Positions 7,037 through 11,075 of a stretch of DNA of 11,075 bases are shown here, one piece after another (within the stretch, counting starts at the first letter, position 1; each line of letters opens with the position of its first letter). The translations under genes were made by a program, and so were the position numbers. This stretch comes from an uncultured Lachnospiraceae bacterium (GTDB taxonomy: Bacteria; Bacillota; Clostridia; Lachnospirales; Lachnospiraceae), in NCBI GenBank assembly GCA_910588845.1, contig CAJURU010000057.1:1-11075 (forward strand), given 5' to 3'. Under the pieces are notes generated by a model. That model was not told where the DNA came from and searched no databases. It saw only the letters and a list, made by a program, of their open reading frames with translations.

Positions 7037-7423
7037 ATGAATATAAAAGGAATAAGCCCAGTGAGTTATCCATTGGCATATGGTATGGAAAAAGAGGGAA
7101 AAGACAAGTCTGCAAATAGTTATCCTGTCCCCAAAGTGCCAAAAGAGGAATCGGAAAAAACGGCTGCAACCAAGAAACTGTCATTGATGGATATTTACAA
7201 TCGTGAAAAAAGCAACTCCAAGACAAGTTCGGATATTATTGTTAAGCCGGACGGTTCCAGGGTGCTGGTGGTGACAATGAGTATAGGCGGGATGGAAACC
7301 ACTATGAGCTTGGAGATTTCTAAACCGACGGATATGCCTAATGCGAGCAGGCAGGAGGATGTGGGCGGCTTACAGGAGGATATGGGAGATTTGCTTTCGG
7401 ATTACCATGTCATTGCGAAGTAA
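7037..7423 (+). CDS. Small protein of unknown function, possible partner of the DUF6033-like protein
   Basis: This 128-aa protein was not recognised. The ATG was chosen for the purine-rich GAGAGG 6 nt upstream (7025-7030). The chain has no membrane helix or classical signal peptide. It opens with MNIKGISPVSYPLAYG, followed by a lysine- and glutamate-rich, probably disordered region to about residue 50. A compact segment follows: LSLMDIYNREK, then DIIVKPDGSRVLVVTMSIGGM and ETTMSLEISKPTDMP, which reads like a beta-hairpin. The tail is acidic. The N-terminus shares an MNxxGI pattern with the DUF6033-like protein encoded at 8248, and both genes have a TCCGATAT element upstream. A shared N-terminal motif followed by a disordered linker is also seen in flagellum-exported proteins, but export is only a guess. 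Confidence 0.75.
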   Translation: MNIKGISPVSYPLAYGMEKEGKDKSANSYPVPKVPKEESEKTAATKKLSLMDIYNREKSNSKTSSDIIVKPDGSRVLVVTMSIGGMETTMSLEISKPTDMPNASRQEDVGGLQEDMGDLLSDYHVIAK

Positions 7424-7427
7424 TTCA

Positions 7428-7436
7428 TGGTATAAT
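7428..7436 (+). promoter_or_regulatory. Extended -10 promoter of the flavoprotein gene
   Basis: TGGTATAAT is a perfect TGnTATAAT extended -10 just after the stop of the 128-aa gene. No good -35 is seen, which extended -10 promoters can tolerate. Transcription would start near 7443, giving the flavoprotein gene a 100-nt leader. Confidence 0.55.
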
Positions 7437-7443
7437 TTGTCAT

Positions 7444-7467
7444 AAGGAGGGACCCAACGAAGTTGGG
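7444..7467 (+). other. Orphan Shine-Dalgarno and hairpin in the flavoprotein leader
   Basis: AAGGAGG (7444-7450) stands at the predicted 5' end of the leader with no gene in normal range. It is followed by a perfect CCCAAC/GTTGGG hairpin with a GAA loop (7453-7467). A TTG at 7463 would open an 18-codon frame with two cysteines, but its spacing from the ribosome binding site (12 nt) is too long to trust. Confidence 0.4.
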
Positions 7468-7542
7468 AGGGTGCCTTAGGGCTTGTATCGGGGAGATTAT
7501 GTATACTAAACTCAATTAGATATGGAAAGGATTGGTAAGAAT

Positions 7543-8160
7543 ATGAAAGTATTGATGGTTAATGGAAGTCCTCATGCCCAGGGTAATACATTTACGGCCT
7601 TGCAGGAGATGGAGAAAGTTTTTGCCAAAGAGGAAATTGACACAGAGATTATCCAGGTGGGAAACAAAGACATTCGGGGCTGTATTGCCTGTTATACCTG
7701 TATGGAAAAGGGAAAATGTGTGTTTGACGATTTGGTAAATGAAATTGCCCCTAAATTTGAGGCATGTGACGGACTTGTTGTTGGAAGCCCGGTCTATTAT
7801 GCCTCGGCAAACGCTACGCTGATTGCATTTCTTGACAGGCTGTTTTACAGTACGCATTTTGACAAGCGGATGAAGGTTGGCGCCAGTGTTGTCGCTGGAA
7901 GAAGAGGCGGTATGTCTGCAACCTTTGACGAGTTGAACAAGTACTTTACGGTCTGCGGCATGCCGGTGGCGTCCAGCCAGTATTGGAACAGCATTCACGG
8001 CAAGACGCCCGGGGAAGCATTACAGGACGCGGAAGGGTTACAGACAATGCGGACTTTGGCAGGAAATATGGCGTTTCTCATGAAGAGTATTGCGTTGGGA
8101 AAGGATGCGTATGGTCTGCCGGAGCAGGAAATGAAGACGCCAACCAATTTTATACGCTAA
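7543..8160 (+). CDS. Flavodoxin-like iron-sulfur flavoprotein (NADPH-dependent FMN reductase family)
   Basis: This 205-aa cytoplasmic flavoprotein transfers electrons through FMN and probably one 4Fe-4S cluster. It begins with the family's first strand and phosphate-binding loop, MKVLMVNGSPHAQGNT. The cysteine motif follows as C47-X2-C50-X2-C53-X5-C59 (GCIACYTC then EKGKC), matching the compact cluster motif of archaeal and clostridial iron-sulfur flavoproteins. Next come DGLVVGSPVYYASANATL, the second FMN loop, and a later GRRGGMSATFDELNKYF segment. The ATG at 7543 is preferred because MKVL is the usual start of the fold; an in-frame ATG at 7522 would add MERIGKN. Such proteins reduce quinones, oxygen species or xenobiotics in anaerobes; the natural substrate here is unknown. 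The gene seems to have its own promoter and may be unrelated in function to its flanking genes. Confidence 0.88.
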   Translation: MKVLMVNGSPHAQGNTFTALQEMEKVFAKEEIDTEIIQVGNKDIRGCIACYTCMEKGKCVFDDLVNEIAPKFEACDGLVVGSPVYYASANATLIAFLDRLFYSTHFDKRMKVGASVVAGRRGGMSATFDELNKYFTVCGMPVASSQYWNSIHGKTPGEALQDAEGLQTMRTLAGNMAFLMKSIALGKDAYGLPEQEMKTPTNFIR

Positions 8161-8165
8161 AATGG

Positions 8166-8192
8166 TTACCATTTCCAGGAATCGTCCGATAT
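8166..8192 (+). promoter_or_regulatory. Possible sigma-28-like promoter for the DUF6033-like gene
   Basis: TCCGATAT (8185-8192) is identical to the element before the 128-aa gene and matches 7 of 8 bases of the sigma-28 -10. The -35 position at 15-nt spacing is TTAC (2 of 4 matches), so this copy is weaker. It lies about 55 nt before the start codon. Confidence 0.35.
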
Positions 8193-8247
8193 AAGAGTTA
8201 GAAGGTACATAATTTTAGGATGGTTTTATTTCAAGGAGGAAATGAAA

Positions 8248-8970
8248 ATGAATACTAACGGAATAGCAGACGTATATGCATCACAGATTGCAGCGAATGA
8301 CAAAACGAACCCGGCTGCGAAGACAAATAAGACGTATGGCAAACAGATTGGCAATCCACAGTTAAGTGAGAAAGCACAGAAATATTATGAGAAGCTCAAG
8401 AAGAAATATAAGAATATGGATTTCATTCTCGTAAGCGCGGACCAGAAGGAGCAGGCGGAGGCAAACGTCGGCAAATATGGCAGCAACAAGAGCCTGATTG
8501 TCCTCATTGATGATGAGAAGATAGAGAAGATGGCGGAGGATGAATCTTACCGCAAGAAATATGAAGGTATTCTCGACAAAGCAACCGGGCAGTTTGCGCA
8601 GATGAAGGAGAGCCTTGGCAGTAATGCGGACAGCGTGAAAGCATTCGGAATGAAGTTTGACGACTATGGAAATGCATCGTTCTTTGCCGTAGTTGACAAA
8701 TCATTGGCAGCTCAGAAGGACCGCATTCAGCAGAAGCATGATCAAAAGATTGCAGACAAGAAAGCGGCCGAGAAGAAGGCAGAGCAGAAAGAGAAACAGG
8801 ATAAGATTTTAGAGAAGCATAAACGCCCGGAAGATTTAGTGACGGTAGAAGCTTCTTCCTGGGATGATTTGTTACAGAAGATAAATGAGACTGTGGCGAT
8901 GGGACGCAGCGATATGGTACAGTCGCAGGCTGAGACTTATGTAGGCCAGCAGTTTGACTATACAATTTAA
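8248..8970 (+). CDS. DUF6033-like protein
   Basis: This 240-aa protein of unknown function was recognised from memory as DUF6033-like through YYEKLKKKYKNMDFILVS, LIVLIDDEKIEKMAEDESYRKKYE and the FGMKFDDYGNASFFAVVDKS segment. The ATG at 8248 is preferred because AGGAGG (8234-8239) sits 8 nt upstream; the in-frame ATG at 8242 is only 2 nt away. In order, it has a polar, probably disordered N-terminus with MNTNGIADVYASQ (about 1-35), a folded alpha/beta core (about 38-150), a highly charged Lys/Glu/Ala helix that is likely a coiled coil (about 154-192) and a short C-terminal domain ending QQFDYTI. No signal peptide or membrane segment is seen. The sigma-28-like element upstream and the N-terminal similarity to the 128-aa protein suggest co-regulation with it. 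Confidence 0.82.
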   Translation: MNTNGIADVYASQIAANDKTNPAAKTNKTYGKQIGNPQLSEKAQKYYEKLKKKYKNMDFILVSADQKEQAEANVGKYGSNKSLIVLIDDEKIEKMAEDESYRKKYEGILDKATGQFAQMKESLGSNADSVKAFGMKFDDYGNASFFAVVDKSLAAQKDRIQQKHDQKIADKKAAEKKAEQKEKQDKILEKHKRPEDLVTVEASSWDDLLQKINETVAMGRSDMVQSQAETYVGQQFDYTI

Positions 8971-9022
8971 TTCTGCAAAATTACAGAGACGTTTCGCTGT
9001 GATAAGACGGTGGGATGTATAC

Positions 9023-9086
9023 AAAAATTATGGGGTGTCGAAGGCTGCTGTTGATAGAACCGGTCTTTGACACCCCTAAAATTTTT
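9023..9086. terminator. Bidirectional Rho-independent terminator
   Basis: GGGGTGTCGAAG (9032-9043) pairs with CTTTGACACCCC (9065-9076) over 12 bp with one G-U pair and a 21-nt loop. The plus-strand stem is followed by TAAAATTTTT and the minus-strand stem by ATAATTTTTG. It therefore serves both the DUF6033-like gene and the convergent 82-aa gene. Confidence 0.88.
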
Positions 9087-9117
9087 GATGTTCCGTTACT
9101 TGCAGAGGACTTTGTGA

Positions 9118-9366
9118 TTAGCCTCTGTATTTTTGGCTTGCTTTTTTATCTTGCAGCATGTCAATCTCTACGGGACTTGGGTTGGCGTAGGCGCACTGTG
9201 GCAGGAAATTGTATACGTCCAGATAGGAATCCAATTCCGCGCTGTCCTGCGGGGGTCTGGGGACAACGCCAGTGCAGTCTGTAGCAGAGCTGGCTTTTAA
9301 ATAATCGTAGCTGCTGCTCATATCAGGCACCGGATGGGTGTCCTTTTTTCTATTATTTTCACTCAT
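9118..9366 (-). CDS. Small protein of unknown function (82 aa)
   Basis: This short acidic/polar protein was not recognised. The ATG at 9366 follows AGAGG (9373-9377 on the minus strand, 6 nt away), whereas the same frame's earlier ATG at 9423 has no ribosome binding site. The chain starts MSENNRKKDTHPVPDM and has a centre with SSYDYLKASSATDCTGVVP. It then has a proline-rich segment, PRPPQDSAELDSYLDVYNFLP, and a charged C-terminus. It has two cysteines and no membrane helix or signal peptide. Evidence that it is real is the good ribosome binding site and the shared bidirectional terminator placed just after its stop. Compositions of this sort occur in clostridial spore-associated small proteins, but nothing here shows that. 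A 183-nt leaderless gap upstream separates it from the next minus-strand gene. Confidence 0.6.
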   Translation of the reverse strand: MSENNRKKDTHPVPDMSSSYDYLKASSATDCTGVVPRPPQDSAELDSYLDVYNFLPQCAYANPSPVEIDMLQDKKASQKYRG

Positions 9367-9549
9367 ATGATACCTCTTTTCTGAAAATGATACATTTGCT
9401 GTGCAAAGCAGTGTTTCTGCCAAAGTTAGTATCTGTGTTTTTTTGAACGTCTATGCATGCAAAGCATTCTTTTCTTTTTGAGTGTAATAATATTATCCCT
9501 TGAAATGCGGAAACAGTTTTCTCATTGTAGCAGATAAAGGATTTATCAG
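9367..9549. other. Intergenic region without a recognised gene
   Basis: This is AT-rich DNA between two minus-strand genes. A 9-nt direct repeat, TGCAAAGCA, occurs at about 9404 and 9460, each copy within a tiny inverted repeat. A short GATAAA/TTTATC hairpin lies at 9533-9547. A promoter for the 82-aa gene is expected here but none matches clearly. Confidence 0.35.
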
Positions 9550-9895
9550 TCACTTTTTACTGTGAGATGAAGTATAGGTATTTTTGTGAGGGGTAAAATA
9601 AGCAATTGTATACAACAGTATTTCGCCATTTTCCAACTGGCTGTTCCTGTACAAACCATCAATCGCATTTTTATTTTTTTCGGCATAAACCTTTAATCTT
9701 TCTTTTCGGCGTGCTTCAAGTTTTGACCTTTTGGCATTGATTCTTTCTGCTTTATCAGGATTGATTATTGAAAACTGATATCCGCATCGGGAACATTGCA
9801 TTATCTAATTATTTCTATGGATGTATTTCTTGATAATGTTAATGATAACTGTGTGTGTTGTAGCTCCTGCATTTTGGACATTTTAAATCAACCAT
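9550..9895 (-). pseudogene. Zinc-ribbon protein gene, broken
   Basis: A well-placed start at 9895 (GGGGG 7 nt upstream, at 9903-9907) encodes MVDLKCPKCRSYNTH with the first CxxC of a zinc ribbon, but stops at 9839-9841. The frame beginning at 9801, which lacks any ribosome binding site, supplies the second CxxC in MQCSRCGYQFSI. It continues as a lysine/arginine-rich helix (about residues 15-45) and a 35-residue tail. Joining them needs a frame change near the dinucleotide run ACACACACAG (about 9848-9857) and readthrough of a TAG at 9805-9807, so two lesions are inferred. The intact ancestor would be a small zinc-ribbon protein of about 115 residues. The gene starts only 25 nt after the stop of the nuclease gene, so it was probably co-transcribed with it. 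The 83-aa downstream frame alone may be annotated as a hypothetical protein. Confidence 0.55.
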
Positions 9896-9920
9896 TGCAT
9901 TACCCCCTTAAATGTTAATT

Positions 9921-11075
9921 TTACAGAAGATATTTGAAAAGCTGTTCCTCAAAAACCATTACTGCATTTTTAACAAATTCTGCCCGTTTCTGATTATCGA
10001 CAAGGTTGATAGCACATTGATTCATATGCTTGAAATCCGGCACATCGTCATAATAATCATCCTGACGCTTTCCGTTTGGATAACACCATGCAAGCCACCA
10101 GTCGTCCGGAGTGATAATATCTCTGTTGAGATATTGTGCTGCTTCGTCTATGATTTTAGCAGTTATTTCATTCACTTGATAACCTTTTGAATTTCCGTCT
10201 TTTGTCATAGCTTCCGTATCAAATATGGAAATTCCGGCAAAAAGATAATGTACTATTTCTATCCGAAACCACATCTGCAAGCTGCTTTTTTGAAATTTTG
10301 CTTTTTTTACTACATAATTCAAGCCGGGAAATGTACTGTAGCAGTCATAAAATTTCTCATGCTGTTTTTCATCATAACAATAGTAAACAGCATCCTTTTC
10401 AAGCTCTAATCCATATTTTGATGCTGTCATCTCCATTTCTTCCTTGAAATCATCAAATACTAGCCGAATAAGTCTTAATTTAGCAGCTTTCATGTTTTTT
10501 TCAATCTGTATTCCTGCACTGAAAAAATCAGCAGATTCATATAAAACTTCCAAGTTTTTCTCCATAATCCAGTCATCCTTCCGATTTGTAATGAAATGAA
10601 TTGCATCAATATATTGCATGACTATTGATTTTATTGGTTCACTTAATTGTATAAGCAGCGCTGTCAGCCACTCACATATGTCTTTTTCCCATGAGATACA
10701 CTTTATTTTATCATTCGGCAAAATTGCAGCGCTCTTTTTCGCTTTCCTGCTGTATTCAGTGGGTTCACTTCCAAATCTTGTCAGATAGACGATTTGTGTA
10801 TTTTCGTCAAATGTTTTTGCATACTCAAAATAATCATAACACTGCCCCTCCTGTTCTCCAGCGTAAATTTTAACTTCTATTGGAATAAAAAAAAGAGTAT
10901 TATAGATAACGATGTCAATCCTGCGCTCGTTATCAATGGCAAATTCCTTAATGACATTCGTATGGGCAAGCAATGTGTCATTGATTCGCTTTTCATTCAA
11001 TACATCGTTGAAAAAAGACTTTAAAAACAGTATGCCGCATCCATGCTGTCCTTCGGGATTTAATAAGTCCGTTAA
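9921..11075 (-). CDS. PD-(D/E)XK nuclease family protein (partial at window edge)
   Basis: The frame is open to the right edge, giving 384 visible residues without the N-terminus. Beginning at the edge, TDLLNPEGQHGCGILFLKSFF resembles the start of the PDDEXK_4-type fold. The catalytic core follows: RRIDIVIYN (D54 counted from the edge), IPIEVKIYAGEQEGQ with the E-x-K pair E67 and K69, and a glutamine at Q78 leading into a YDYFEYAK helix. The remaining roughly 280 residues include a helical middle and a C-terminal part with WWLAWCYPNGK. Proteins of this family are putative metal-dependent nucleases, often found as stand-alone accessory genes and sometimes linked to phage defence; no partner methylase or helicase is visible here. 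The DNA is AT-rich compared with the ABC genes. A start at 11000 (TTG) is rejected because the upstream sequence is clearly part of the fold. Confidence 0.82.
   Translation of the reverse strand, partial: LTDLLNPEGQHGCGILFLKSFFNDVLNEKRINDTLLAHTNVIKEFAIDNERRIDIVIYNTLFFIPIEVKIYAGEQEGQCYDYFEYAKTFDENTQIVYLTRFGSEPTEYSRKAKKSAAILPNDKIKCISWEKDICEWLTALLIQLSEPIKSIVMQYIDAIHFITNRKDDWIMEKNLEVLYESADFFSAGIQIEKNMKAAKLRLIRLVFDDFKEEMEMTASKYGLELEKDAVYYCYDEKQHEKFYDCYSTFPGLNYVVKKAKFQKSSLQMWFRIEIVHYLFAGISIFDTEAMTKDGNSKGYQVNEITAKIIDEAAQYLNRDIITPDDWWLAWCYPNGKRQDDYYDDVPDFKHMNQCAINLVDNQKRAEFVKNAVMVFEEQLFKYLL

Noticed and set aside
7516..7998. A 160-codon minus-strand frame opposite the flavoprotein
   Set aside because: The opposite strand encodes a convincing flavodoxin fold with a cysteine cluster; this frame has no recognisable motif.
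9015..9284. Plus-strand open frame of 89 codons
   Set aside because: It starts within the bidirectional terminator, lies largely opposite the better-supported 82-aa minus-strand gene, and has no family resemblance.
9400..9470. CRISPR-like repeat TGCAAAGCA
   Set aside because: Only two 9-nt copies are present, with no regular spacing series or cas gene.

Overview
The window looks like chromosomal DNA of a low-to-moderate GC Gram-positive anaerobe, most likely a Lachnospiraceae-type gut Clostridium. The reasons are strong AGGAGG ribosome binding sites, TATAAT-type promoters, a DUF6033-like gene (a family I associate with Lachnospiraceae) and an iron-sulfur flavoprotein typical of anaerobes. 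No rRNA, tRNA, CRISPR array or insertion sequence was recognised.

Left part (1-2226): a degenerating sugar-acetylation locus. Two tandem left-handed-beta-helix O-acetyltransferase genes lie on the minus strand. The first has an apparent in-frame loss of the segment holding the catalytic histidine. The second is frameshifted just after its catalytic histidine. Divergent from them is an AraC-family regulator whose cupin half and DNA-binding half are in different frames. Three neighbouring genes that appear damaged suggest relaxed selection on the whole locus.

Centre-left (2227-6822): an apparently intact signalling and transport module. A well-formed promoter precedes an OmpR-type response regulator that overlaps its sensor kinase by 11 nt. 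After a 296-nt gap come an ABC ATPase and an ABC-2 type permease, 1 nt apart. The gap holds a strong terminator-like hairpin followed directly by a 55-nt near-perfect inverted repeat. By analogy with similar gene sets this is probably a sensing and export or resistance module for a peptide or membrane-active compound. The substrate cannot be read from the sequence.

Centre-right (6823-9120): a 128-aa unrecognised protein, a 4Fe-4S flavodoxin-like protein and a DUF6033-like protein, all on the plus strand. The first and third share an MNxxGI amino-terminal pattern, and both have a TCCGATAT element upstream that resembles the -10 of flagellar sigma-28 (SigD) promoters. This hints at a shared motility-linked or export-linked programme. 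A bidirectional terminator closes this block.

Right part (9118-11075): minus-strand genes. These are an 82-aa unrecognised protein, a broken zinc-ribbon gene, and upstream of it a PD-(D/E)XK nuclease-family gene that runs off the right edge. The last two probably form one transcription unit.
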